Assembly (NCBI RefSeq): GCF_020882245.1
Contig: NC_083600.1
Coordinates: 21,080,001-21,144,000 of the forward strand
Source of the DNA: Rhopalosiphum padi
Taxonomy: Eukaryota > Arthropoda > Insecta > Hemiptera > Aphididae
Reading direction: 5' to 3'
Length of the DNA: 64,000 bases
Shown piece by piece: positions 1 to 14,093 of the stretch. Position 1 is the first letter of the stretch, and each line of letters begins with the position of its first letter. The notes under the pieces are model-generated. The model ran no database searches, was not told the DNA's origin, and saw nothing but the letters and a program-made list of their open reading frames with translations. The position numbers and the translations under genes were made by a program.

Positions 1-3000
1 AATGATTTTTCACTATTTTATGGATTTTTGCCACTTTTTAATGTAGTTAATGACGATTTTTAATGATTTTTCACGAATTTTTTGGATTTTTATTACTTTT
101 TAATGTACTAATTGAGTATTTTTAATGATTTTTGAGGGTATTTTATGGAGGTAGTGACGTCAATTATCGACTTTTTAAGGAATTATATGGATTTTTAGCA
201 CTCTTTTGTGGATTAATTGAAGAAATTTATGAATTTTCACCAATTTTCAATGTAGTTAATGACGATTTTTAATGATTTTTCACGAATTTTATGGATTTTT
301 ACCACTTTTTAATGTAGTTAATGACGATTTTTAATGATTTTTCACGAATTTTATGGATTTTTACCATTTTTTAATGTACTAATTGAGTATTTTTAATGAT
401 TTTTGAGGGTATTTTATGGAGGTAGTGACGTCATTTATGGACTTTTTAAGGAATTTTATGGATTTTTAGCACTCTTTTGTGGATTAATTGAAGAAATTTA
501 TGAATTTTCACCGATTTTTAATGTAGTTAATGACGATTTTTAATGATTTTTTACGAATTTTATGGATTTTTGCCACTTTTTAATGTAGTTAATGACGATT
601 TTTAATGATTTTTCACGAATTTTATGGATTTTTACCACTTTTTAATGTAGTTAATGACGATTTTTTAATGATGTTTCACGAATTTTATGGATTTTTACCA
701 CTTTTAATTGTAGTTAATGACGATTTTTAATGATTTTTCACGAATTTTATGGATTTTTACCACTTTTTAATCTACTAATTGAGTATTTTTAATGATTTTT
801 CACGAATTTTTATGGTATTTTACCAATTTTTAATGTAGTTAATGACGATTTTTAATGATTTTTCACGAATTTTATGGATTTTTACCACTTTTTAATGTAC
901 TAATTGAGTATTTTTAATGATTTTTGAGGGTATTTTATGGAGGTAGTGACGTCATTTATCGACTTTTTAAGGAATTATATGGATTTTTAGCACTCTTTTG
1001 TGGATTAATTGAACAAATTTATGAATTTTCACCAATTTTCAATGTAGTTAATGACGATTTTTAATGATTTTTCACGAATTTTTATGGATTTTTACCAATT
1101 TTTAATGTAGTTAATGACGATTTTTAATGATTTTTCACTAATTTTATGGATTTTTTGCCACTTTTTAATGTAGTTAATGACGATTTTTTAATGATTTTTC
1201 ACGAATTTTTTGGATTTTTATTACTTTTTAATGTACTAATTGAGTATTTTTAATGATTTTTGAGGGTATTTTATGGAGGTAGTGACGTCATTTATCGACT
1301 TTTTAAGGAATTATATGGATTTTTTAGCACTCTTTTGTGGATTAATTGAAGAAATTTATGAATTTTCACCAATTTTCAATGTAGTTAATGACGATTTTTA
1401 ATGATTTTTCACGAATTTTATGGATTTTTACCATTTTTTAATGTAGTTAATGACGATTTTTTAATGATTTTTCACGAATTTTATGGATTTTTACCATTTT
1501 TTAATGTACTAATTGAGTATTTTTAATGATTTTTGAGGGTATTTTATGGAGGTAGTGACGACATTTATGGACTTTTTAAGGAATTTTATGGATTTTTAGC
1601 GCTCTTTTGTGGATTAATTGAAGAAATTTATGAATTTTCACCGATTTTTAATGTAGTTAATGACGATTTTTAATGATTTTTTACGAATTTTATGGATTTT
1701 TGCCACTTTTTAATGTAGTTAATGACGATTTTTAATGATGTTTCACGAATTTTATGGATTTTTTACCACTTTTTAATCTACTAATTGAGTATTTTTAATG
1801 ATTTTTGAGGGTATTTTATGGAGGTAGTGACGTCATTTATCGACTTTTTAAGGAATTATATGGATTTTTAGCACTCTTTTGTGGATTAATTGAACAAATT
1901 TATGAATTTTCACCAATTTTCAATGTAGTTAATGACGATTTTTAATGATTTTTCACGAATTTTTATGGATTTTTACCAATTTTTAATGTAGTTAATGACG
2001 ATTTTTAATGATTTTTCACTAATTTTATGGATTTTTGCCACTTTTTAATGTAGTTAATGACGATTTTTAATGATTTTTCACGAATTTTTTGGATTTTTAT
2101 TACTTTTTAATGTACTAATTGAGTATTTTTAATGATTTTTGAGGGTATTTTATGGAGGTAGTGACGTCAATTATCGACTTTTTAAGGAATTTTATGGATT
2201 TTTAGCACTCTTTTGTGGATTAATTGAAGAAATTTATGAATTTTCACCGATTTTTTAATGTAGTTAATGACGATTTTTAATGATTTTTCACGAATTTTAT
2301 GGATTTTTACCACTTTTTAATGTAGTTAATGACGATTTTTAATGATGTTTCACGAATTTTATGGATTTTTACCACTTTTAATTGTAGTTAATGACGATTT
2401 TTAATGATTTTTCACGAATTTTATGGATTTTTACCACTTTTTAATCTACTAATTGAGTATTTTTAATGATTTTTCACGAATTTTTATGGTATTTTACCAA
2501 TTTTTAATGTAGTTAATGACGATTTTTTAATGATTTTTCACGAATTTTATGGATTTTTACCACTTTTTAATGTACTAATTGAGTATTTTTAATGATTTTT
2601 GAGGGTATTTTATGGAGGTAGTGACGTCATTTATCGACTTTTTAAGGAATTATATGGATTTTTAGCACTCTTTTGTGGATTAATTGAACAAATTTATGAA
2701 TTTTCACCAATTTTCAATGTAGTTAATGACGATTTTTAATGATTTTTCACGAATTTTTATGGATTTTTACCAATTTTTAATGTAGTTAATGACGATTTTT
2801 AATGATTTTTCACTAATTTTATGGATTTTTGCCACTTTTTAATGTAGTTAATGACGATTTTTAATGATTTTTCACGAATTTTTTGGATTTTTATTACTTT
2901 TTAATGTACTAATTGAGTATTTTTAATGATTTTTGAGGGTATTTTATGGAGGTAGTGACGTCATTTATCGACTTTTTAAGGAATTATATGGATTTTTAGC

Positions 3001-6000
3001 ACTCTTTTGTGGATTAATTGAAGAAATTTATGAATTTTCACCAATTTTCAATGTAGTTAATGACGATTTTTAATGATTTTTCACGAATTTTATGGATTTT
3101 TACCATTTTTTAATGTACTAATTGAGTATTTTTAATGATTTTTTGAGGGTATTTTATGGAGGGTAGTGACGTCATTTATCGACTTTTTAAGGAATTATAT
3201 GGATTTTTAGCACTCTTTTGTGGATTAATTGAAGAAATTTATGAATTTTCACCAATTTTCAATGTAGTAATGACGATTTTTAATGATTTTTCACGAATTT
3301 TATGGATTTTTTACCACTTTTTAATGTAGTTAATGACGATTTTTAATGATTTTTCACGAATTTTATGGATTTTTACCATTTTTTAATGTACTAATTGAGT
3401 ATTTTTAATGATTTTTGAGGGTATTTTATGGAGGTAGTGACGACATTTATGGACTTTTTAAGGAATTTTATGGATTTTTAGCGCTCTTTTGTGGATTAAT
3501 TGAAGAAATTTATGAATTTTCACCGATTTTTAATGTAGTTAATGACGATTTTTAATGATTTTTTACGAATTTTATGGATTTTTGCCACTTTTTAATGTAG
3601 TTAATGACGATTTTTAATGATGTTTCACGAATTTTATGGATTTTTACCACTTTTAATTGTAGTTAATGACGATTTTTAATGATTTTTCACTAATTATATG
3701 GATTTTTGCCACTTTTTAATGTAGTTAATGACGATTTTTAATGATTTTTCACGAATTTTATGGATTTTTACCACTTTTTAATGTACTAATTGAGTATTTT
3801 TAATGATTTTTGAGGGTATTTTATGGAGGTAGTGACGTCATTTATCGACTTTTTAAGGAATTATATGGATTTTTAGCACTCTTTTGTGGATTAATTGAAG
3901 AAATTTATGAATTTTCACCAATTTTCAATGTAGTTAATGACGATTTTTAATGATTTTTCACGAATTTTATGGATTTTTACCACTTTTTAATGTAGTTAAT
4001 GACGATTTTTAATGATTTTTCACGAATTTTATGGATTTTTACCATTTTTTAATGTACTAATTGAGTATTTTTAATGATTTTTGAGGGTATTTTATGGAGG
4101 TAGTGACGACATTTATGGACTTTTTAAGGAATTTTATGGATTTTTAGCGCTCTTTTGTGGATTAATTGAAGAAATTTATGAATTTTCACCGATTTTTAAT
4201 GTAGTTAATGACGATTTTTAATGATTTTTTACGAATTTTATGGATTTTTGCCACTTTTTAATGTAGTTAATGACGATTTTTAATGATGTTTCACGAATTT
4301 TATGGATTTTTACCACTTTTTAATCTACTAATTGAGTATTTTTAATGATTTTTCACGAATTTTATGGATTTTTACCACTTTTTAATGTACTAATTGAGTA
4401 TTTTTAATGATTTTTGAGGGTATTTTATGGAGGTAGTGACGTCATTAGCGACTTTTTAAGGAATTATATGGATTTTTAGCACTCTTTTGTGGATTAATTG
4501 AAGAAATTTATGAATTTTCACCAATTTTCAATGTAGTTAATGACGGTTTTTAATGATTTTTCACGAATTTTATGGATTTTTGCCACTTTTTAATGTAGTT
4601 AATGACGATTTTTAATGATATTTCACGAATTTTATGGATTTTTACCACTTTTTAATGTACTAATTGAGTATTTTTAATGATTTTTGAGGGTATTTTATGG
4701 AGGTATTGACGTCATTTATGGACTTTTTAAGGAATTATATGGATTTTTAGCACTCTTTTGTGGATTAATTGAAGAAATTTATGAATTTTCACCAATTTTC
4801 AATGTAGTTAATGACGATTTTTAATGATTTTTCACGAATTATATGGATTTTTACCACTTTTTAATGTAGTTAATGACGATTTTTAATGATTTTTCACTAA
4901 TTTTATGGATTTTTGCCACTTTTTAATGTAGTTAATGACGATTTTTAATGATTTTTCACGAATTTTTTGGATTTTTATTACTTTTTAATGTACTAATTGA
5001 GTATTTTTAATGATTTTTGAGGGTATTTTATGGAGGTAGTGACGTCAATTATCGACTTTTTAAGGAATTATATGGTTTTTTTAGCACTCTTTTGTGGATT
5101 AATTGAAGAAATTTATGAATTTTCACCAATTTTCAATGTAGTTAATGACGATTTTTAATGATTTTTCACGAATTTTATGGATTTTTACCACTTTTTAATG
5201 TAGTTAATGACGATTTTTAATGATTTTTCACGAATTTTATGGATTTTTACCATTTTTTAATGTACTAATTGAGTATTTTTAATGATTTTTGAGGGTATTT
5301 TTATGGAGGTAGTGACGTCATTTATGGACTTTTTTAAGGAATTTTATGGATTTTTAGCACTCTTTTGTGGATTAATTGAAGAAATTTATGAATTTTCACC
5401 GATTTTTAATGTAGTTAATGACGATTTTTAATGATTTTTCACGAATTTTATGGATTTTTACCACTTTTTAATGTAGTTAATGACGATTTTTAATGATGTT
5501 TCACGAATTTTATGGATTTTTACCACTTTTAATTGTAGTTAATGACGATTTTTAATGATTTTTCACGAATTTTATGGATTTTTACCACTTTTTAATCTAC
5601 TAATTGAGTATTTTTAATGATTTTTCACGAATTTTTATGGTATTTTACCAATTTTTAATGTAGTTAATGACGATTTTTAATGATTTTTCACAAATTTTAT
5701 GGATTTTTACCACTTTTTAATGTACTAATTGAGTATTTTTAATGATTTTTGAGGGTATTTTATGGAGGTAGTGACGTCATTTATCGACTTTTTAAGGAAT
5801 TATATGGATTTTTAGCACTCTTTTGTGGATTAATTGAACAAATTTATGAATTTTCACCAATTTTCAATGTAGTTAATGACGATTTTTAATGATTTTTCAC
5901 GAATTTTTATGGATTTTTACCAATTTTTAATGTAGTTAATGACGATTTTTAATGATTTTTCACTAATTTTATGGATTTTTGCCACTTTTTAATGTAGTTA

Positions 6001-9000
6001 ATGACGATTTTTAATGATTTTTCACGAATTTTTTGGATTTTTATTACTTTTTAATGTACTAATTGAGTATTTTTAATGATTTTTGAGGGTATTTTATGGA
6101 GGTAGTGACGTCATTTATCGACTTTTTAAGGAATTATATGGATTTTAGCACTCTTTTGTGGATTAATTGAAGAAATTTATGAATTTTCACCAATTTTCAA
6201 TGTAGTTAATGACGATTTTTAATGATTTTTCACGAATTTTATGGATTTTTACCATTTTTTAATGTACTAATTGAGTATTTTTAATGATTTTTGAGGGTAT
6301 TTTATGGAGGTAGTGACGTCATTTATCGACTTTTTAAGGAATTATATGGATTTTTAGCACTCTTTTGTGGATTAATTGAAGAAATTTTTGAATTTTCACC
6401 AATTTTCAATGTAGTTAATGACGATTTTTATTGATTTTTCACGAATTTTATGGATTTTTGCCACTTTTTAATGTAGTTAATGACGATTTTTAATGATTTT
6501 TCACGAATTTTATGGATTTTTACAACTTTTTAATGTACTAATTGAGTATTTTTAATGATTTTTGAGGGTATTTTATGGAGGTAGTGACGTCATTTATGGA
6601 CTTTTTAAGGAATTTTATGGATTTTTAGCGCTCTTTTGTGGATTAATTGAAGAAATTTATGAATTTTCACCGATTTTCAATGTAGTTAATGACGATTTTT
6701 AATGATTTTTCACGAATTTTTATGGATTTTTACCAATTTTTAATGTAGTTAATGACGATTTTTAATGATTTTTCACTAATTTTATGGATTTTTGCCACTT
6801 TTTTAATGTAGTTAATGACGATTTTTAATGATTTTTCACGAATTTTTTGGATTTTTATTACTTTTTAATGTACTAATTGAGTATTTTTAATGATTTTTGA
6901 GGGTATTTTATGGAGGTAGTGACGTCATTTATCGACTTTTTAAGGAATTATATGGATTTTTAGCACTCTTTTGTGGATTAATTGAAGAAATTTATGAATT
7001 TTCACCAATTTTCAATGTAGTTAATGACGATTTTTAATGATTTTTCACGAATTTTATGGATTTTTACCATTTTTTAATGTACTAATTGAGTATTTTTAAT
7101 GATTTTTGAGGGTATTTTATGGAGGTAGTGACGTCATTTATCGACTTTTTAAGGAATTATATGGATTTTTAGCACTCTTTTGTGGATTAATTGAAGAAAT
7201 TTATGAATTTTCACCAATTTTCAATGTAGTTAATGACGATTTTTAATGATTTTTCACGAATTTTATGGATTTTTACCACTTTTTAATGTAGTTAATGACA
7301 ATTTTTAATGATTTTTCACGAATTTTATGGATTTTTACCATTTTTTAATGTACTAATTGAGTATTTTTAATGATTTTTGAGGGTATTTTATGGAGGTAGT
7401 GACGTCATTTATGGACTTTTTAAGGAATTTTATGGATTTTTAGCGCTCTTTTGTGGATTAATTGAAGAAATTTATGAATTTTTCACCGATTTTCAATGTA
7501 GTTAATGACGATTTTTAATGATTTTTCACGAATTTTTATGGATTTTTACCAATTTTTAATGTATTTAATGACGATTTTTAATGATTTTTTCACTAATTTT
7601 ATGGATTTTTGCCACTTTTTAATGTAGTTAATGACGATTTTTAATGATTTTTCACGAATTTTTTGGATTTTTATTACTTTTTAATGTACTAATTGAGTAT
7701 TTTTAATGATTTTTGAGGGTATTTTATGGAGGTAGTGACGTCATTTATCGACTTTTTAAGGAATTATATGGATTTTTAGCACTCTTTTGTGAATTAATTG
7801 AAGAAATTTATGAATTTTCACCAATTTTCAATGTAGTTAATGACGATTTTTAATGATTTTTCACGAATTTTATGGATTTTTACCATTTTTTAATGTACTA
7901 ATTGAGTATTTTTAATGATTTTTGAGGGTATTTTATGGAGGTAGTGACGTCATTTATCGACTTTTTAAGGAATTATATGGATTTTTAGCACTCTTTTGTG
8001 GATTAATTGAAGAAATTTATGAATTTTCACCAATTTTCAATGTAGTTAATGACGATTTTTAATGATTTTTCACGAATTTTATGGATTTTTACCACTTTTT
8101 AATGTAGTTAATGACGATTTTTAATGATTTTTCACGAATTTTATGGATTTTTACCATTTTTTAATGTACTAATTGAGTATTTTTAATGATTTTTGAGGGT
8201 ATTTTATGGAGGTAGTGACGACATTTATGGACTTTTTAAGGAATTTTATGGATTTTTAGCGCTCTTTTGTGGATTAATTGAAGAAATTTATGAATTTTCA
8301 CCGATTTTTAATGTAGTTAATGACGATTTTTAATGATTTTTTACGAATTTTATGGATTTTTGCCACTTTTTAATGTAGTTAATGACGATTTTTAATGATG
8401 TTTCACGAATTTTATGGATTTTTACCACTTTTAATTGTAGTTAATGACGATTTTTAATGATTTTTCACTAATTATATGGATTTTTGCCACTTTTAATTGT
8501 AGTTAATGACGATTTTTAATGATTTTTCACGAATTTTTATGGATTTTTACCAATTTTTAATGTAGTTAATGACGATTTTTAATGATTTTTCACTAATTTT
8601 ATGGATTTTTGCCACTTTTTAATGTAGTTAATGACGATTTTTAATGATTTTTCACGAATTTTTTGGATTTTTATTACTTTTTAATGTACTAATTGAGTAT
8701 TTTTAATGATTTTTGAGGGTATTTTATGGAGGTAGTGACGTCATTTATCGACTTTTTAAGGAATTATATGGATTTTTAGCACTCTTTTGTGGATTAATTG
8801 AAGAAATTTATGAATTTTCACCAATTTTCAATGTAGTTAATGACGATTTTTAATGATTTTTCACGAATTTTATGGATTTTTACCACTTTTTAATGTAGTT
8901 AATGACGATTTTTAATGATTTTTCACGAATTTTATGGATTTTTACCATTTTTTAATGTACTAATTGAGTATTTTTAATGATTTTTGAGGGTATTTATGGA

Positions 9001-11143
9001 GGTAGTGACGACATTTATGGACTTTTTAAGGAATTTTATGGATTTTTAGCGCTCTTTTGTGGATTAATTGAAGAAATTTATGAATTTTCACCGATTTTTA
9101 ATGTAGTTAATGACGATTTTTAATGATTTTTTACGAATTTTATTGATTTTTGCCACTTTTTAATGTAGTTAATGACGATTTTTAATGATGTTTCACGAAT
9201 TTTATGGATTTTTACCACTTTTAATTGTAGTTAATGACGATTTTTAATGATTTTTCACTAATTATATGGATTTTTGCCACTTTTTAATGTAGTTAATGAC
9301 GATTTTTAATGATTTTTCACGAATTTTATGGATTTTTACCACTTTTTTAATGTACTAATTGAGTATTTTTAATGATTTTTGAGGGTATTTTATGGAGGTA
9401 TTGACGTCATTTATGGACTTTTTAAGGAATTATATGGATTTTTAGCACTCTTTTGTGGATTAATTGAAGAAATTTATGAATTTTCACCAATTTTCAATGT
9501 AGTTAATGACGATTTTTAATGATTTTTCACGAATTTTATGGATTTTTACCACTTTTTAATGTAGTTAATGACGATTTTTAATGATTTTTCACTAATTTTA
9601 TGGATTTTTGCCACTTTTTAATGTAGTTAATGACGATTTTTAATGATTTTTCACGAATTTTTTTGGATTTTTATTACTTTTTAATGTACTAATTGAGTAT
9701 TTTTAATGATTTTTGAGGGTATTTTATGGAGGTAGTGACGTCATTTATGGACTTTTTAAGGAATTTTATGGATTTTTAGCGCTCTTTTGTGGATTAATTG
9801 AAGAAATTTATGAATTTTCACCGGTTTTTAATGTAGTTAATGACGATTTTTAATGATTTTTTACGAATTTTATGGATTTTTACACTTTTTAATGTAGTTA
9901 ATGACGATTTTTAATGATGTTTCACGAATTTTATGGATTTTTACCACTTTTTAATGTACTAATTGAGTATTTTTAATGATTTTTGAGGGTATTTTATGGA
10001 GGTAGTGACGTCATTTATCGACTTTTTAAGGAATTATATGGATTTTTAGCACTCTTTTGTGGATTAATTGAAGAAATTTATGAATTTTCACCAATTTTCA
10101 ATGTAGTTAATGACGATTTTTAATGATTTTTCACGAATTTTATGGATTTTTACCACTTTTTAATGTAGTTAATGACGATTTTTAATGATTTTTTACGAAT
10201 TTTATGGATTTTTGCCACATTTTAATGTAGTTAATGACGATTTTTAATGATTTTTCACGAATTTTATGGATTTTTGTCATATTTTAATGTAGTTAATTAC
10301 GATTTTTAATGATTTTTTCTTGAATTTTATGGATTTTTGCCACTTTTTAATGTAGTTAATGACGATTTTTAATGATTTTTCACGAATTTTATGGATTTTT
10401 ACCACTTTTTAATGTACTGATTGAGTATTTTTAATGATTTTTGAGGGTATTTTATGGAGGTAGTGACGTCATTTATCGACTTTTTAAGGAATTTTTATGG
10501 ATTTTTAGCACTCTTTTGTGGATTAATTGAAGAAATTTATGAATTTTCACCAATTTTCAATGTAGTTAATGACGATTTTTAATGATTTTCCACGAATTTT
10601 ATGGATTTTTACCACTTTGTAATGTAGTTAATGACGATTTTTAATGATTTTTCACGAATTTTATGGATTTTTACCACTTTTTTAACGTAGTTAATGACGT
10701 TTTTTAATGATTTTTCTTGAATTTTATGGAGTTTTGCCACTTTTTAATGTAGATAATGACGATTTTAATGATTTTTCACTAATTTTTATGGATTTTTGTC
10801 ACATTTTAATGTAGTTAATGACGATTTTTAAAGATTTTTCACGAATTTTATGGATTTTTACCACTTTTTAATGTAGTTTATGACGATTTTTAATGATTTT
10901 TCTTGAATTTTATGGATTTTTGCCACTTTTTAATGTAGATAATGACGATTTTTAATGATTTTTCACTAATTTTATGGATTTTTGTCACATTTTAATGTAG
11001 TTAATGACGATTTTTAAAGATTTTTCACGAATTTTATGGATTTTTACCACTTTTTAATGTACTTATTGAGTATTTTTAATGATTTTTGAGGGTATTTTTT
11101 GGAGGTAGTGACGTCATTTATCGACTTTTTAAGGAATTTTATG
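1..11143. repeat. AT-rich satellite array, 62-bp monomer plus ~147-bp module
   Basis: The whole stretch is built from two related units. The short unit is 62 bp and begins AATGTAGTTAATGACG. The long unit is about 147 bp, begins AATGTACTAATTGAG, and contains GGAGGTAGTGACGTC and GCACTCTTTTGTGG. Long units recur about every 210, 271, 333, 395, 457 or 519 bp, which is 147 plus whole multiples of 62. The array is therefore a patchwork of one long unit followed by one to six short ones. Copies differ by a few substitutions and by one-base changes in T runs. No open reading frame of note exists in it. The left end lies outside the window; the right end is sharp at about 11143. It is probably pericentromeric or other heterochromatic satellite, though that is an inference. 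Confidence 0.95.
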
Positions 11144-11590
11144 TTCACTAATTTTTATCATCAACGCAAATGCAAATAATAATAATGATAATGTATCTAT
11201 ATTTTAGTAAGTATATTTCTTTATATTGAGCTTTCTTTTATTGAAATTTAGTTGGCATATTTATAATTAAATAAATGCAAATACTTTTTCTTTAAAATAA
11301 TAATTACAACTATTTACATCCAGCACCAAAAACCCGAAACCCGAATAAATGATTCAGGTGCTAAGTCCTGCTTTTGAAATTTTTTTGAATTAATTATAAT
11401 TAGATTTAGATTTAATTAGAAATTTGTGATTGATGGGCTAACAAATATTTTTAATTCTTGGACGAATAGTTGACACATACCCGCATTTTCTTATATCACA
11501 ATTCAATGCAATCGGTAATTTACAGAAAACCACAGAACACTTAGTGGATACTCGCGGCACCCAGTTTGAAAACCACAGCTATAAAATATT
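11144..11590. other. Non-coding junction between satellite and ABCC unit
   Basis: Unique AT-rich sequence follows the satellite. I see no gene, no clear terminal repeats and no match to other parts of the window until about 11575, where similarity to the 5' flank of copy B begins. Confidence 0.5.
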
Positions 11591-13690
11591 AATTAGTATG
11601 TCATGATATTATCATTTGTATTACCTATACGTTAATATTGTATTCCCTCATACGAATCACACAAATCACACAACCAAAAAAACAAAGTACGGTCAATATA
11701 TTTACGTTAACACGTACCTCGTATTATTGCTCTTAATATTTAATATTAAGTAGTTAGCAAGAATTATTTTATCAGTTAGCTAGAATATTTGTAAGTCGGG
11801 ATTACGTAACTAGTGTATGGTACATGGACAAAAATCATGTAATCGAAATATAACTACCATGTAACAACACCTGGTCCATTCCCCACTACTATCGATATAG
11901 TAACGCAGAGCGCTAACTGGTCTGCGTGTATACGCACCGACATCATCATCGCCACCACCGTCCCAGCATAATATATTTTATTTTATTTTATACATAAATA
12001 CGGGATAAGACCAAAAAAAATAACGGAGTAATTACTAAAAGTTAATATTTTATATACAAACAGAATGAAAACAGGTATAGACACATACAAATTAGAGTGA
12101 AAAACAAAGGCGGTAGTACACATTAAGTAAATGATACGAAAATTGTTAAAATAGTTAGCTAGTGATATAGGATGACGTAACAGAACACGCGAATGGACAG
12201 AGCGGCCAGTTTCACTGGATATTAAGGGAGCTTAAAGTATGAGGAAGTCAATTTTACCGGTAAAAATGTTAGATTGAAATCTGAAGTTTGTCGCATTTCC
12301 ACGATTATTAAGACTTGAGAGATGTAGGAAATCTAAAGCGATTATGCATCGATTAAGTGGTTTTTGGAAACCGGTATCGACGACTTTAGACAGTATCCTA
12401 AATCGTTTTAGTCGCCAAATTATCTTACAACATTTTGTGTCTTCTCTTGTTCATTTTCTCTACTATACACTATACTAAATAGTATACACCAATATCAAAG
12501 ACTATTGGGCATTTTAAGCAATATTGAGCTGCTAAAAAATATATTAGTTATTATTCATTTCATTTTTTCACGAATAGTATATTTTAGTAAATAGGTAATG
12601 TATTTAATTTGTTTTAGTTCAGTAACATTATTTTTATGATTTATTTACATTATTAATTTGGTAAGCTCTACAACTAAACAAAGAAGTTTAATATTTGCAT
12701 ACTTTCAAGTAAGTTGTAATTTGTGAATTATAATTATTTATAACTCATTTCTTTATTATTCTTTATCATTATATATCAATGTGTTATACTTAACTAATTG
12801 TCAGGGCCGTATTTAAACATTAAGCGACCCCCAGCATACATCCATGATCTGGATTCTTTAATATTAAAATCTTACTTATAAATTAATAAATGAGAATCGT
12901 TTAATAGTTAAAAAAATGTAAATCTTTTTTTTTAATCAACAAATTATTACATAATTATAAAGCATAATACACATTTCTTTTTTCTTATGTAATTTTTTCT
13001 AATAATTTAATAAAATGCAATTATTATTTTTTTCTATTACATTTTTAAAATTAATTTCGCTAAAATATTTTGCTGCCATTAAGACATGCCAACCCCGGGC
13101 ATGTGCCAATCCGCCACCCCCCTAAATACGTACATACTATTTGTGTCTAGAACTAAATTAAAGTTTAGTTTACACTATATTTTAAATAATAATATATTAT
13201 GTTCTGTGTGTTTTAGTAACATATAATTTTACTTTTATTAAATATTTAAATAAATATTATCAATACATTGATAAGGTTCCATTCATTGAATTTATGCCAT
13301 TAAACTATTAATTAATTGACCTAGATTTATAACATCATAAATGATTGCCAATTATTATCAAGATTAAGATATATTTTAAACTACATATATGGTTTCTTTA
13401 AACTTTACTTTTAATTTTTAAGACTAGACATATTATTATTCTAATTATATTTTTACTGATCAGAAAGAAACATCGGCGTTCGTATAATATGAATATAACA
13501 ATATAATATTTAAAGATAATTTTAATTTATTATTTACATATTTTATATTACTAAATTTTTATAATTTTAGTTATTATTTATTATCTTATTTTTTTCAATT
13601 GTATATACAATATTATCAATAATTTTGGAATAAGTTTTAATTTTAATTTTAATTTTAGTAAGTATTTAAAATATATAAATAAGAAAAACC
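11590..13690 (+). promoter_or_regulatory. 5' flank of ABCC copy A (duplicated with copy B)
   Basis: This 2.1-kb flank recurs almost base for base ahead of copy B (about 23095-25880) and, much decayed, after copy C (about 48640-49800). The part at 11800-12470 is practically identical in A and B. It includes a GC-richer patch near 11880-11965, then a hAT-like element at 12802-13136. It probably contains the promoter of copy A, but no individual transcription-factor site can be supported. Confidence 0.5.
12802..13136. mobile_element. hAT-like non-autonomous element, copy A flank
   Basis: The left end starts CAGGGCCGTATTTA. In the copy-B allele the right end reads TAAATACGGACCTG, so the two ends are inverted repeats; in copy A the last bases have mutated to GTACATA. 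The flanks are CTAATTGT (12794-12801) and CTATTTGT (13137-13144), an 8-bp target duplication with one mismatch, which fits the hAT superfamily. It is about 335 bp long, has no transposase, and was present before the A/B duplication. Confidence 0.6.
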
Positions 13691-13812
13691 ACGGATAAGT
13701 TATTTTGCACGGCTATGCACAGTTAGAATGAATGCTGAGTAAATATATGACTACGCGGTTCATAATTAAAACCACTACAATCAGGATACTCTTAACTGGC
13801 CATCAATTTCGA
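13690..13812 (+). other. Possible 5' UTR exon of ABCC copy A
   Basis: The segment ends at a donor-like CGAG|GTAATC, and the ATG-bearing exon begins behind an acceptor TTGTAG|ACTTAAC at 14087, so a spliced 5' leader is plausible. It contains an ATG followed after one codon by a stop. The same arrangement exists in copy B at about 25881-26003. No transcript evidence is available here. Confidence 0.3.
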
Positions 13813-14093
13813 GGTAATCTTTACTTTTTTAATAATTTAAAACAATCAAATACAATTATTTACATCCTTTTACTTCACTATTCATTGCAAAAAAAATGTT
13901 GCGATTATTCATAATATATCAATTAACGGTAAAAATAAAACTGCAATCCGCTATAGAAAAAATGTAATAGAAAATTATTCACATTTTAATGCTAAAAATT
14001 AAAAAATAACAACTTAAACTATAACATTTTATTTCATAATATTATGATTATTTACTGTAATTTAATACAACTTTCAATTATTGTAGACTTAAC

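Noticed and set aside
1..11143. CRISPR-like regular array
   Set aside because: There are no unique spacers; the units are tandem and mutually related, which is satellite DNA in a eukaryotic genome.
13732..13914. 60-codon open frame ahead of copy A (and its twin at 25923-26105)
   Set aside because: It crosses a probable splice donor, runs into AT-rich intron, and resembles no protein. It most likely overlaps the 5' leader.
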